This document shows, piece after piece, positions 1 through 9,332 of a stretch of DNA of 63,446 nucleotides (within the stretch, counting starts at the first letter, position 1; each line of letters begins with the position of its first letter). Under the pieces are notes generated by a model. The model was not told where the DNA came from, made no database searches, and saw only the letters and a list, made by a program, of their open reading frames with translations. This DNA is from an uncultured Marinobacter sp. (GTDB taxonomy: Bacteria > Pseudomonadota > Gammaproteobacteria > Pseudomonadales > Oleiphilaceae), in assembly GCA_913057975.1 (NCBI GenBank), contig CAJXOQ010000002.1, forward strand, positions 1 to 63,446, given 5' to 3'. The position numbers and the translations under genes were made by a program.

Positions 1-47
1 GAGATAGGAGTCCGTCTCGTGGGCTCGGAGATGTGTATAAGAGACAG
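1..47 (+). other. Illumina Nextera adapter remnant (artefact)
   Basis: Positions 14-47 match the Nextera transposase adapter of the P7 side, ending in the mosaic-end sequence ATGTGTATAAGAGACAG at 31-47. Positions 1-13 look like index plus P7 sequence. The same adapter occurs in reverse complement at the right end. This is not genomic; genomic sequence starts at about 48. Confidence 0.97.
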
Positions 48-1058
48 CTCCTGAACCGGGTCGCTGCCGTCGGTGCGCATGGTGATCACGCCATCCACGC
101 CGTTCACATCCATATGCACCAGGGTCTGATAGCCCAGCCGCTCCACCACGGTGACTTCGCCGTCCAGGTACATATCCGCTTCTTCGTCGTTGCTCAGATG
201 CTCGGGACGGATGCCCACGGTGACGGATTCACCAGCGGTGAGCTCGTGGCCGTTGATGGGCAGTTCCAGGGAGTGTTTTCCGGGCATGGTAACGGTCACG
301 GACTGGCTGCTGGCACTCTCTACGGTGCAGTCGATGAAGTTCATCTTCGGGGAACCGATAAAACCAGCCACGAACCGTGTAGCGGGGTAGTGGTAGAGCT
401 CCATGGGCCTGCCGACCTGAGCGATGGAGCCGTTATCCAGAGCGACAATTTTATCCGCCATGGTCATGGCTTCCACCTGGTCGTGGGTGACGTACACCAT
501 GGTGGCGTCCAGGCGCTTGTGCAGCCGGGAGATCTCGATGCGCATCTGCACCCGCAGGGAAGCGTCGAGGTTGGACAGGGGCTCGTCGAACAGGAATACC
601 GTCGGCTCGCGCACGATGGTTCGTCCGATGGCAACCCGCTGGCGCTGACCACCGGACAAATCCTTGGGTTTGCGTTCCAGCAGGTTGTTCAGCTGTAGCA
701 GTTTGGCGGCATCGTTTACGCGACGGTCAATCTCGGCCTTGTCGGTTTTGGCGAGTTTGAGCCCGAATGCCATGTTTTCCGCCACGTTCATGTGGGGGTA
801 TAGCGCATAGGACTGGAACACCATGCCCACTTCCCGTTCCTTGGGAGGGAGGTTGTTGACCTTGTCATTGCCAATGTACAGCTCGCCAGATGTGATGTCT
901 TCGAGCCCGGCGATCATTCTCAGTAGGGTCGATTTGCCGCAGCCGGAGGGGCCGACAAACACCACAAATTCACCGTCGTCGATATCCAGGTTCACATTGC
1001 GGGTGACCTGGGTTTCGTCATAACTCTTGCAGATGTTTCTTAATGTGACGCTGGCCAT
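48..1058 (-). CDS. Sugar ABC transporter ATP-binding protein, MalK/UgpC family (3' end missing)
   Basis: This is the nucleotide-binding subunit of a carbohydrate ABC importer, which would drive uptake through a membrane permease pair not present here. From the ATG at 1058 the frame stays open for 337 residues to the adapter, so the last few tens of residues of the roughly 370 usual for the family are lost. Visible features are Walker [10 protein letters not shown] (36-44), the Q-loop Gln82, the LSGGQ signature (about 134-138), Walker B with FLFDEP, and a C-terminal regulatory OB-fold containing the SPKMNF and VGIRPEH motifs. It lies 36 bases after the alpha-glucosidase on the same strand, so the two are probably cotranscribed and the substrate is probably an alpha-glucoside, as in agl/mal clusters. 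MalK, UgpC and AglK cannot be separated from sequence alone. Confidence 0.93.
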
Positions 1059-1094
1059 AATGTATGTCTTCTTGTTTGATCTGTGAAAGCGGAC

Positions 1095-2705
1095 TCAGAG
1101 TGTTGCAATCTCCACACCCCAGGGCTGCAGTTCCAGCTCCCTGTCATTCCAGGAACCGCCGACGAAATCAGGCGCGCCGCTAACCGTCTGGCCCGCGGCC
1201 GGAGCTGTGATTCGAACCTGCTGATCGGCCAGGTTCAGGGCGACCAGAAGGGTGGTGCCCTCATAGGTCCGGGTGTAAGCCAGAGTGTTTTCGGGGCTAT
1301 CCAGAAACTCAATGTCGCCCTTCAGCAGTACAGGTTGCTGTGCACGCCAGCCCAGGAATTTACGGTATGCCTGCAGGATGGAGTTCTCCTGTTCGTGCTG
1401 GACGGCAACCGCCGCACCGTAGTGTTCATCATAAACCGGCAGCCACGGGCGTGCATCGGAGAAGCCGCCGTTGGCTTCTTTGTCATGCCAAACCATGGGG
1501 GTGCGGCAACCGTCCCGGCCCTTGTATTCGGGCCAGAAATTGATGCCGTAGGGGTCAACCAGGTCTTTGTACTCCAGCTCCGCCTCGGTCAGCCCGAGTT
1601 CTTCGCCCTGATAGATGCAGACGCTGCCACGGAGTGTCAGCAGCATCGCCATATAGGCTTTCAACTGTTGGGGCGAACGCGCCTGCCAGCGGGTAGCAAC
1701 CCGTGAAACATCATGGTTGCCGATGGCCCAGCAGGGCCAGCCGTCGGTCAGCTTTTTCTCAATGGAGTCGACGGTCTTATGGAAGAAGTCGGCTCCATGC
1801 TGTTCTGTCAGCAGATCAAAGGAATAGGCCATGTGCAGTTTGTCGCCGCCACTGGTGTATTCCGCCATAGTCTGGAGGGAGTTGTCGTCGCCGATTTCCC
1901 CAACGGTGGTCGTGCCGGGGTACTGGTCGAGCAGGGCACGTAGGCGCTGCAGGAAGGCCAGGTTTTCCGGGCGGGTCTTGTCGTATTTGTGGAACTGGTA
2001 TGCGTAAGGGTTTTCCTTGCGCACACCAATGGAACCTTCGGCAACGGCATTGCTGGCCGGATTGTCCCTCAGTTCCGGATCGTGGAAACAGAAGTTAATG
2101 GCGTCCAGGCGGAAGCCGTCAACGCCGCGGTCCAGCCAGAATTTTACGTCTGATAAAACCTGTTCAACCACGTCCGGGCAGTGGAAATTCAGATCCGGCT
2201 GGCTGGTCAGAAAATTGTGCAGGTAGTATTGCTTGCGACGGCTATCCCAGGCCCACGCGGAGCCGCCAAACACCGACAGCCAGTTGTTGGGTGGGGTGCC
2301 GTCGGCATTCGGGTCTGCCCACACGTACCAGTCCGCTTTCGGGTTGTCGCGGCTGGCGCGGCTTTCAGTAAACCAGCGATGCTGATCGGAGGAATGGCTC
2401 AACACCTGGTCGATCATGATCTTCAGATCGCGTTTGTGGGCCTCGGCAATGAGTTCATCGAAGTCCTCAATGGTGCCGAATATCGGGTCCACTCCGCGGT
2501 AGTCAGAGACGTCGTAGCCAAAGTCCTTCATCGGCGAGGTAAAGAAGGGTGACAGCCAGATTGCATCCACGTTCAGGCTGGCGATGTAATCGAGTTTGGC
2601 GGTTACCCCTGGCAGGTCACCAATGCCATCGCCATTGGAATCGTAGAAGCTGCGTGGATAAACTTGGTAAATGACGGCTCCACGCCACCAGTCCGGGTTC
2701 TTCAT
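1095..2705 (-). CDS. GH13 alpha-glucosidase (AglA / oligo-1,6-glucosidase type)
   Basis: A cytoplasmic exo-acting alpha-glucosidase that would release glucose from imported maltose, sucrose-like or trehalose-like alpha-glucosides. From Met at 2705 it has 536 residues, the normal size. The N-terminus WWRGAVIYQVYPRSF is typical of GH13 subfamilies acting on small oligosaccharides. The conserved regions are DQVLSHSSDQH (about 99-109), GFRLDAINF with nucleophile Asp201, VGEIGD with acid/base Glu270, and the NHD of region IV (330-332). The DQVLSH form of region I is the one I associate with AglA of agl operons. An adjacent ATG at 2708 is also possible; a GAGG Shine-Dalgarno fits 2705 better. No signal peptide is seen. 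The MalK-type ATPase follows, and MalT-box-like sites lie about 105-170 bases upstream. Confidence 0.93.
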   Translation of the reverse strand: MKNPDWWRGAVIYQVYPRSFYDSNGDGIGDLPGVTAKLDYIASLNVDAIWLSPFFTSPMKDFGYDVSDYRGVDPIFGTIEDFDELIAEAHKRDLKIMIDQVLSHSSDQHRWFTESRASRDNPKADWYVWADPNADGTPPNNWLSVFGGSAWAWDSRRKQYYLHNFLTSQPDLNFHCPDVVEQVLSDVKFWLDRGVDGFRLDAINFCFHDPELRDNPASNAVAEGSIGVRKENPYAYQFHKYDKTRPENLAFLQRLRALLDQYPGTTTVGEIGDDNSLQTMAEYTSGGDKLHMAYSFDLLTEQHGADFFHKTVDSIEKKLTDGWPCWAIGNHDVSRVATRWQARSPQQLKAYMAMLLTLRGSVCIYQGEELGLTEAELEYKDLVDPYGINFWPEYKGRDGCRTPMVWHDKEANGGFSDARPWLPVYDEHYGAAVAVQHEQENSILQAYRKFLGWRAQQPVLLKGDIEFLDSPENTLAYTRTYEGTTLLVALNLADQQVRITAPAAGQTVSGAPDFVGGSWNDRELELQPWGVEIATL

Positions 2706-2809
2706 CATCTTGCCTCGCTTAACACCCTGGCGGTGAAAGATTGTTATTGTGAGAGCGGAGAGCATCCGCTGGAATAGCTTTCATGCATAGTGCGACGATG
2801 CTCCCGACT

Positions 2810-2877
2810 GTTCATCCTCCTGACGCACTTTTTATTGGCGTAGCCGGGGGGATGAGGGGGGCGTAAAGGGGATGAGT
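2810..2877. promoter_or_regulatory. Cluster of MalT-box-like sites between alpha-glucosidase and apbE
   Basis: GGGGATGAGG at 2848-2857 is a perfect match to the enteric MalT box GGGGA(T/G)GAGG. GGGGATGAGT at 2868-2877 is a second direct copy with a 20-base repeat interval. A weaker copy with the core GGATGA lies on the minus strand at 2810-2819, facing the alpha-glucosidase. The consensus is established for Escherichia coli MalT; use here is inferred from the nearby alpha-glucosidase/MalK genes and a MalT homologue at 27.9-30.6 kb. The sites could also affect apbE (start 2934). The surrounding G-rich stretch raises the chance-match risk. Confidence 0.6.
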
Positions 2878-2933
2878 CGGGGCTGGTATCAAAGACAACG
2901 ATCAAAACACGGTTATCGAAACGAGGGCGGGCA

Positions 2934-3947
2934 GTGAACAACGGATGGTTAAATAAGTGGGCAGTTGCACGGACGTTGGCGTGGGGTATGGCCATGCTGC
3001 TGACTGCAGCCACACCGGCCCAGGCCGAATGGGAGCGTGTGAGCGGTACGGCAATGACCACCGCCATCGAGATGGAGTTCTGGTCCGAGGATCCGGCCGT
3101 GGCCAGCGAGGCAGGAGATGCCGTGCTGGCCTTGTTTGACCGTATTGACCACCAGATGAGCCGTTACCGGGAAGATTCTGAACTCTCCCGGGTTAATCGC
3201 GAGGCTGCCAGCGGGCCGGTGAAGGTGAGCGACAGTCTTTTTACGGTGCTTCAGCAGGCTCTGCGTATTTCGGAATTGAGCCATGGCGCCTTCGACATCA
3301 GTTTCGGTTCCGTAGGCTACCTGTACGATTTTCGCGCCAAGCAGAGGCCTTCCGACGATGAACTGGCGGAAGGCCTGGCAAAGGTGAATTACAGATCGGT
3401 GGTGCTGGACCCCAGTGCCAATACCGTCCGATTCCGTGATGAAGGCGTGCGGCTGGACCTGGGGGGCATTGCCAAGGGGTATGCCGTTGACCGCGGTATC
3501 GACATATTGAGGTCTTTCGGGATTCGTTATGCGCGGCTGAGCGCTGGGGGCGACCTGCGGCTACTGGGTGACAAGCGGGGCAAGCCCTGGATAGTGGGTA
3601 TCCGGGACCCCCGATCTGAATCACGCAACGCTATGGTTTTGCCACTGACCAACGTGGCGGTGTCGACGTCAGGCGATTATGAACGCTTCTTTTTCGACGA
3701 CAATAACGAGCGTGTCCATCACATTCTCTCGCCGGCGACAGGCAAACCTGTAAAGGGCGTGCAGAGCGTGACTATCCTCGGTGACCACAGCATCACAACT
3801 GATGGCCTGTCCACGGCGGTCTTTGTTCTTGGGGCGGCCAGGGGCCTGGAGATGGTCAATCGATTGGAGGGCATTGATGCCATTATCATTGATGAGCAGC
3901 GTCAGGTGCATTACTCGGACGGGTTGATGGCGCCTGAAGGGTCGTGA
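2934..3947 (+). CDS. apbE: FAD:protein FMN transferase (ApbE), exported
   Basis: ApbE transfers FMN from FAD to a Ser/Thr of extracytoplasmic flavoproteins, with magnesium as cofactor. The 337-residue product begins with GTG and has a signal peptide ending near residue 31 (ATPAQA), so it acts in the periplasm. Family motifs are MSRYREDSELSRVN, the nucleotide-binding LDLGGIAKGYAVD, SAGGDLRLLG, the STSGDYERFF segment, HHILSPATGKPV, and DGLSTAVFVLG near the C-terminus. No lipobox is evident. No Rnf or Nqr genes flank it. It faces the DUF1501-like gene tail to tail, and TlpA, DUF4266 and DUF3570 genes that I recall as frequent ApbE neighbours lie 10-12 kb away. Its flavinylation substrate is not obvious in the window. 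Confidence 0.93.
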   Translation: MNNGWLNKWAVARTLAWGMAMLLTAATPAQAEWERVSGTAMTTAIEMEFWSEDPAVASEAGDAVLALFDRIDHQMSRYREDSELSRVNREAASGPVKVSDSLFTVLQQALRISELSHGAFDISFGSVGYLYDFRAKQRPSDDELAEGLAKVNYRSVVLDPSANTVRFRDEGVRLDLGGIAKGYAVDRGIDILRSFGIRYARLSAGGDLRLLGDKRGKPWIVGIRDPRSESRNAMVLPLTNVAVSTSGDYERFFFDDNNERVHHILSPATGKPVKGVQSVTILGDHSITTDGLSTAVFVLGAARGLEMVNRLEGIDAIIIDEQRQVHYSDGLMAPEGS

Positions 3948-3961
3948 TGCAGGAGATGTGA

Positions 3962-3979
3962 CCGGGCCCGCAGGCCCGG
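3962..3979. terminator. GC-rich hairpin between converging apbE and DUF1501-like genes
   Basis: CCGGGCC (3962-3968), a CGCA loop and GGCCCGG (3973-3979) form a perfect 7-bp stem in the 42-base gap between two converging stop codons. Its position suggests a bidirectional terminator. No U-tract follows on either strand, so it may instead protect transcript ends. Confidence 0.45.
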
Positions 3980-3989
3980 CTACATCGGG

Positions 3990-5546
3990 TTACACAATCG
4001 GTTGCAGGGCGATAAGCCGATCCCGGCTTGCCTGATTCCCGAGGCCATGATTGGGGAACCGATCGGAGTTCTCGAACATGCCTTGTTCCCCATGCAGAGC
4101 CATGTAGTTGAGCAATACCGTCTGCACCAACTGGTTTACGTTGTTGGCCGCAGGGCTTGATGCGGTTTCCACGGAGGCGTCCGACCGCATAAAGCCAATC
4201 TGGTTGGTGAGGGCGGTGGGTTGGCCCGCTGGGCTGTAAACCAGGAAGAACGAAGCAGCCGTCTGCTGGTTATCACCAGTCCACTCGCCTTTACCCCGTC
4301 CGGCCATGGACTCGTCCAGCCGACCATTGCTTGATACGGAGCCATCACTGAACACGTACAGCATCAGTGGTGTTTGTTTCCGGTGGGCGTATTCCAGGCA
4401 GGCGCCCATGCAGCGGCCTGCCAGGTAGTCCCGCTCTTCACCCGTGCCACGCTCGCCGGTGTGGTAGTCATAACCACCCAGCGTAACGGTACCTGCACCG
4501 GCGTAGCCATTCTGGACCAGTTTCATAACGGCTGCTGTTTTGCGGATTTCCCGTCCCAGGCGCGAGTTCTCATTGAACTGGGCGTCCGTAAAAATACCAC
4601 CTACGATTTCCGGGTCGGCGGAGGGATCGATATCAGCAGGATTGGCAAAGCGTTCGGTCAGATCTGCGCTTTTAACATAGCCGCAGTTGACGAGGTCCTT
4701 CACCACATCGTTTCTGGTGACAAGTGTGGTATCGACATTGTCCAGTTTCTTGCGGCTGATGCGCTGGATGGACTCCATCACGGCGACGGCATCGTCCTGG
4801 TCCAGAATGGCGGTCAGGTCGCCCACGTCCACCAGGCCGGATACATCGCTCGGGCGGTCAATCTTGGTGGGGCGCACCTGAGGGTTGATCAGACTCATGG
4901 GCGCCATGGAGTTGCCACCACTCTCTGAGCTCTGTGAACCCACAAGTGTGAGTAGTTCACCGTCAGCGCCCGCCTTGCTGATGCCATACATCGGGTTATG
5001 AGGGTTGTTGCCGGTGTCGTTCTCGGAACGGGCGGCAATGATGGCGCCATTGATGAAACCACGGGCGGCAACCGACGTGCTGTCCTGCATGCCCCGCAGG
5101 AAACCGCTGTCGGAATGGAACGCCAGGCCGAACTCCTGGTTCACGAACGCGGGATCATTGGGCAGCATGGTGCCCGGTAACCCCAGCTTGTTGTAGCCAG
5201 CCGTGCTCAGGAAGTCGAGCTGGCCACCGGATTTACCCAGCAGAACGTTCGAGCCGGCAATGTTGGCGCCGCCGGCCAGGTCGAAGCAGATAAAGGGAAT
5301 CTTGCCCGCGCCGGCCGAAGCGATACCGCACGATGCCTTCCAGTCCTCAAGGTCATCCGACAATGCCGCGGCTGCCTGCCGTGGGTTGGCGAACAGACTG
5401 AACACAGAGGCACCGCAGAGGGTGGCTGCACCCGTCATAAAGCCCTGGGCGATGAATTCACGCCGGGTTTTTGGTCTTGCATGATCGCTGTGCAGGAGAG
5501 GTTGATCCGTCGCCAGTGCACGTTTGCGAGAAGGTTTGATATACAT
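3990..5546 (-). CDS. Tat-exported DUF1501-like secreted protein
   Basis: A 518-residue protein from the ATG at 5546 (an AGAGGA ribosome site is well spaced). The N-terminus carries KTRREFIAQGF followed by a hydrophobic stretch and an Ala-rich cleavage region, which is a twin-arginine signal; the mature protein would be exported folded. The body has features I associate with DUF1501-type proteins: an early ICFDLAGGANIAGSN segment, GGYDYHTGERG and LMLYVFSDGSV. DUF1501 is related to the sulfatase/alkaline-phosphatase fold, but its reaction is unknown. It is last in a tight leftward operon (12-base gap) with a LamG/dihaem lipoprotein and a PSD1-like haem protein. DUF1501 genes pair with PSD1/DUF1553 haem-protein genes in planctomycetes. 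Gene databases sometimes give such proteins unrelated secretion names; I see no support for that. Confidence 0.72.
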   Translation of the reverse strand: MYIKPSRKRALATDQPLLHSDHARPKTRREFIAQGFMTGAATLCGASVFSLFANPRQAAAALSDDLEDWKASCGIASAGAGKIPFICFDLAGGANIAGSNVLLGKSGGQLDFLSTAGYNKLGLPGTMLPNDPAFVNQEFGLAFHSDSGFLRGMQDSTSVAARGFINGAIIAARSENDTGNNPHNPMYGISKAGADGELLTLVGSQSSESGGNSMAPMSLINPQVRPTKIDRPSDVSGLVDVGDLTAILDQDDAVAVMESIQRISRKKLDNVDTTLVTRNDVVKDLVNCGYVKSADLTERFANPADIDPSADPEIVGGIFTDAQFNENSRLGREIRKTAAVMKLVQNGYAGAGTVTLGGYDYHTGERGTGEERDYLAGRCMGACLEYAHRKQTPLMLYVFSDGSVSSNGRLDESMAGRGKGEWTGDNQQTAASFFLVYSPAGQPTALTNQIGFMRSDASVETASSPAANNVNQLVQTVLLNYMALHGEQGMFENSDRFPNHGLGNQASRDRLIALQPIV

Positions 5547-5558
5547 GGTCAACGTCCT

Positions 5559-8075
5559 CTACTGGATCAGTGTCACGGCGCTGCCCAGTACGGCGGCGCA
5601 GCTTGCTTTGACAACGGTTTCGGTACGGTCATCACAATCGCCACTACAGGGAGCGAGGAGCCCCATCAGTGCGTCCAGCTCAGCTTCAATGTTTGTGTCA
5701 CTGGGTTGCGTGTTCAGGTTCGTGCCGACAAATTTTTCCATCAACGGTGTCTTGATGAGCGCCCGACCGGCGTCGTCAAACGCAGTGTCTGAACTTTCAC
5801 CGAAGTCAAATCCCGGGAAGAAGGCGTTGCGTCGCGTGGTATCAGACACCAGGGCGTCACAGTACTGGATCGCCATCTGGGTAATCGCCATTTGGTGGGA
5901 TGACAGGAAGCCTTCAAGGTCCTCCACCGTTGGCAACTGCTGTTTGACCGTCGTGAACGTCTCGGCGACGGCCGGCTGGGTGGTCGGAATCCCCGTCACC
6001 TTCGACATCGAGGCATTCACCTCATCAAACGTCTTCAGGCCAATGTCGGAGAATTCCGTGCTACCGGTTACCGGTGGCTGAGCCGGCATAGAGCCTTCCG
6101 TCCGTATGTCTTCGTAACCTCCAATCTCTTCAAAGGTCAGGAAGAACTGGTCGGTTTCCGGGCCTTCCTCCAGCGCGAGAACCGTTCCCAAGCGCGACAG
6201 CGGCTGGCCAGAGCCTACTACGTAATCACTGGTATTTAGCGTGACATCAAGGTTGGCGAATGATTGGCCCACCACCACTTCACGTCCGTTGATGCCTATT
6301 CTCATGCCCTTCAACGGTATGCCGGACGGAGACTGGGTCTCGTCCAGGCTGATGAAGAAGGGGTTCGAGAACAGATAGCCGTAGTTGTCGAACTGGCTGA
6401 CCTCAAACACAATGAAGCTTTCCGGCATATCCACCAGGTGGGATACGCTGAACAGCAGGAAGAACTTCTGGCCAACGCCGACATCATAGTTGGCGGCAAC
6501 CTGCTCTGCGGTGAGGGCGCGGTTGTGGATGGCGAGCATTCTTACGGCGCCTTCCCAGGGGGATTCGCCGTCCGTTTCATTGCCCAGAACCAGTGCGAAG
6601 CTGTTATCCCAATCTGTCAGCAGGCCGGCGGAATCGGGATCGACATCACCGGAGGGTTCGCCGTTCACAAAAATTTCGCGGCCACCGTCGGGTGTGAAGT
6701 TCACCACCACATGTTGCAGAGTCGCCTGCAGTAGCATGGGGTTGGCTTCGGTCAACATCGGATCGTTCTGGTCAGTGGTAGTGCTGCGGTGCAGGAATTC
6801 ATAGCTCTGCATGTCCTGGCCCAGCGTGAAGTTCCGCGCTGCGGATGAGCCGGAATAGGTCACGATGCGGGAGTCTTCCTGGGTGATGTTGCCGGGCACC
6901 ACCCAGGCTTCAATGGCGTATTCGCCGGAGGCGGTCAGCAGAGTGTGCAATTTGCGGCTGTCGGCGGTAGAGCCTTGAGCCTTTCCGGCACGAATCATCG
7001 CGCCTTCTTCGGTCTGGAAGGCTGGGCCAAACTCAACGCCCCAGCCGCCTACCCAGCCAATGTTGCCGCTGAGAGTGAGGTTCAGGGGCGGGGACACACC
7101 ACTGGTGTCAAAAGCCGTTGGGCCGTCACCCGCCTTGAACTCGTAGAGTGCTATAACGTTGTCTTCATAGCGACCACCGGCATTGGCCAGTAAGCCGTCA
7201 TCTACCAGATTCAGTGCTTTGCTGGTCACCAGGTTTGCGGGGATTGGCTCGGGCTCTCCGAGATCGGAGATGAAATTCTGTATCGCTGCCAGCATTACGA
7301 TTGACGATTCAACGCAGTCGTTGTCCCAGCAGTTATGGCTGTCGTCCCGGAGTCGTTCAACAAGTCGTGAAGACGCATCATCAAGGCTCACTTCCGGCGC
7401 CCGGTCGTTCAGGTCGATCCGGCTCTTGGCCTGGTCGTAAGCCGTTGGCACATCCGTGCTTGCAATGTAAGGCGTCTGACCATTGCTGGTATGGCAGTCA
7501 CTGCAGTAGTCGGTCAAGACCGGATAGATCGTGCTTTGAAATATTGACGGGTTATCCGGAAACGTAAGCGTGTCGTTAACTTCGTTGATATCCGGGGCGC
7601 GCAACTCCACGGTCTTTACCGCCCCTCCAGAGCCGCCGGCCCAGTTGGAAATATAGACCGTCAGCAGATCGGTACAGGCGGTGACGGACGTTGTCCAGCA
7701 GTTGTGGCCACCCGCTACCTTGGTCACCATCTCGGACTGGGAAGGGTCGGACAGGTTAACGATGGTGTTGGCCTGGGCGTAGGCAATGTTGATGTCGCCT
7801 TCATGCACGAACTGGGGCGATTGGCCGCCAGCGTTGTGGCAGGCACCGCATTTGTTCTGGCCCGAGAGCTCATCCCAGACACTGCGTTTGAAATTCAGTA
7901 CATCGTCGGTGGCGGGTGACGGGCCACTGTAGTTAACGGTATTGGAGCTGCCGCCAGTGTTGGGGAGGGCTTCGGTGGATTCGCCACTGTTACAGCCCGC
8001 AAGAAAGAGCAGGGCGGCAAAAACGGAGAACAGCGCGGCGGGGGCTCGGGTGCCTTGCCTGATTATGGTTTTCAT
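5559..8075 (-). CDS. Lipoprotein with two c-type haem sites and a LamG-like domain
   Basis: An 838-residue envelope protein. The signal peptide ends in the lipobox LAGC (Cys28), so it should be lipid-anchored. Two cytochrome-like modules follow, with haem motifs CGACH (76-80) and CSDCH (191-195). Each module also has a downstream CW...C pair that may form a disulphide. Residues about 300-540 resemble a LamG/concanavalin-like jelly roll (YAIEAWVVPGNI, GREIFVNGEPSG, VLGNETDG, AVRMLAIHNRALT). Such domains usually bind glycans or proteins. The C-terminal third is unassigned. It is the middle gene of the leftward operon, 6 bases after the PSD1-like gene. Electron transfer or surface binding is inferred; the substrate is unknown. 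Confidence 0.8.
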   Translation of the reverse strand: MKTIIRQGTRAPAALFSVFAALLFLAGCNSGESTEALPNTGGSSNTVNYSGPSPATDDVLNFKRSVWDELSGQNKCGACHNAGGQSPQFVHEGDINIAYAQANTIVNLSDPSQSEMVTKVAGGHNCWTTSVTACTDLLTVYISNWAGGSGGAVKTVELRAPDINEVNDTLTFPDNPSIFQSTIYPVLTDYCSDCHTSNGQTPYIASTDVPTAYDQAKSRIDLNDRAPEVSLDDASSRLVERLRDDSHNCWDNDCVESSIVMLAAIQNFISDLGEPEPIPANLVTSKALNLVDDGLLANAGGRYEDNVIALYEFKAGDGPTAFDTSGVSPPLNLTLSGNIGWVGGWGVEFGPAFQTEEGAMIRAGKAQGSTADSRKLHTLLTASGEYAIEAWVVPGNITQEDSRIVTYSGSSAARNFTLGQDMQSYEFLHRSTTTDQNDPMLTEANPMLLQATLQHVVVNFTPDGGREIFVNGEPSGDVDPDSAGLLTDWDNSFALVLGNETDGESPWEGAVRMLAIHNRALTAEQVAANYDVGVGQKFFLLFSVSHLVDMPESFIVFEVSQFDNYGYLFSNPFFISLDETQSPSGIPLKGMRIGINGREVVVGQSFANLDVTLNTSDYVVGSGQPLSRLGTVLALEEGPETDQFFLTFEEIGGYEDIRTEGSMPAQPPVTGSTEFSDIGLKTFDEVNASMSKVTGIPTTQPAVAETFTTVKQQLPTVEDLEGFLSSHQMAITQMAIQYCDALVSDTTRRNAFFPGFDFGESSDTAFDDAGRALIKTPLMEKFVGTNLNTQPSDTNIEAELDALMGLLAPCSGDCDDRTETVVKASCAAVLGSAVTLIQ

Positions 8076-8081
8076 AATGTC

Positions 8082-9332
8082 TTAGTTCCCCCTGCAATGC
8101 GCGGCAGATTCCGCAAAGGCGGTTTTAAGGTTGTACCCGCTGCGGAAACTCGTAACGATTTCAGTGATCTTTGATCGGTCGCTATCGTTTGAGGGCTCTC
8201 GCAGGCAGACATTGCGAAATACCTTTTTAACCTGGCATTGGGCAAACGCGTCGGAATTGGCAAACTCCATACCAAGGCTTTTGGCGCCATTGCCGGAGCC
8301 GGTGCCTGGGCCCCAGCCCAGGCGACGATTGTTGCCGGAACGCCAGTAGTTGTCCCAGCCATCGTCCGGCGTCACGTAGCCTTGTTCGAAGGTGGTTGAA
8401 TTGATGTGGTATTTGGCAACGACCCGGGTGCCTGTTTGCGGGTCCACGTCGTTAACAGAGTTGTAGATCAGCCTGCCCAGCTCACCATCAGGGTCCGTAT
8501 CGGCATTGTACTGGTAGTCGTAGTAGGCAAAGGCCTGGGTCATGGGGTCCATGCCGGTATGACAACCGACACAGTTGCTGAGGAATACCCGGCTGTCCCC
8601 GCCCGGGCTGCGCGACACGTCCTGGCGGATGCGGTCCGGTGGCAGGGATACGTCCGCGACCTGCTCCAGGTCGTTGCACATATGGTTGAGCAGGGTGAAA
8701 CGAAACATGGCGCGGTTGGTGCCGGCGCTGAAAAAGGCCCGCGCTGCCGCCCGGGTTGTGATAATGCCCGCGGTTGCTCCGCTTGGCAGTTCAGGATTGA
8801 GGCTGGACTGTGTGGTTTGTTCCAGCACGTTGTCATCACTGAGGGAATAACCGGAGCGCTCAAGGTCCTCATAGTTGTCGTTATTCGACGTTGAGTAAGC
8901 CGAGATACCGTTCAGGCTGGAATTGCCCACATAAAGTATGTCGTCATATAAGACGCGCCGAAAATCGTGATTATCCCGCACAATTCCGATGACGGTCGCG
9001 GTGTAATCATTCAATGGCACAAAGGGGGACATCGCCTCATTTGTCCATGGTGCGACGAAATTTTTGAGGGTAACATCGTAAAACGCTGGATCTTCCATGG
9101 CAGTGTAGGCAGCGGAAACAGCGCCTGACGGGCCGTTGTCGATTATATCTGCCGCCATCTGATCCAGCACCTCCGGCGAGGGCGGTACACCAGCAATGCG
9201 TTCATGTATGCGCTTTGCCTCTTCCCTGGGGCCTGCGGTTGCATGAAGGGCGTGCGTTCCGACCAAAGCCAGCAGGACAGTGAGTAAAAATGTCCTTTTT
9301 AAAAGTTGCCGGGTCGTACAAAAGACTGTCAT
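8082..9332 (-). CDS. PSD1-like secreted mono-haem protein (DUF1592/DUF1588/DUF1585-like)
   Basis: From the ATG at 9332, which has a well-spaced GAGGGA site, the product has 416 residues and a signal peptide ending near HATAG. The central part (GIITTRAAARAFFSAGTNRAMFRF, here split as GIITTRAAARAFF and SAGTNRAMFRF) followed by a CVGCH haem site (about 254-258) and MDPMTQAFAYYD matches the layout of the planctomycete PSD1-type proteins. There a single haem sits between DUF1588-like and DUF1585-like segments. The C-terminal segment has paired cysteines (AQCQVKKVF, NVCLREP). It is first in the operon with the LamG/dihaem and DUF1501-like genes. Function is unknown. It also holds an ELPSGAT sequence resembling an ApbE flavinylation site. 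Confidence 0.72.
   Translation of the reverse strand: MTVFCTTRQLLKRTFLLTVLLALVGTHALHATAGPREEAKRIHERIAGVPPSPEVLDQMAADIIDNGPSGAVSAAYTAMEDPAFYDVTLKNFVAPWTNEAMSPFVPLNDYTATVIGIVRDNHDFRRVLYDDILYVGNSSLNGISAYSTSNNDNYEDLERSGYSLSDDNVLEQTTQSSLNPELPSGATAGIITTRAAARAFFSAGTNRAMFRFTLLNHMCNDLEQVADVSLPPDRIRQDVSRSPGGDSRVFLSNCVGCHTGMDPMTQAFAYYDYQYNADTDPDGELGRLIYNSVNDVDPQTGTRVVAKYHINSTTFEQGYVTPDDGWDNYWRSGNNRRLGWGPGTGSGNGAKSLGMEFANSDAFAQCQVKKVFRNVCLREPSNDSDRSKITEIVTSFRSGYNLKTAFAESAAHCRGN

Noticed and set aside
33..698. Plus-strand frame starting inside the adapter
   Set aside because: It begins in artefactual sequence and lies opposite the MalK-type ATPase.
1083..1706. Plus-strand frame opposite the alpha-glucosidase
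   Set aside because: Antisense to conserved GH13 sequence with catalytic motifs on the other strand.
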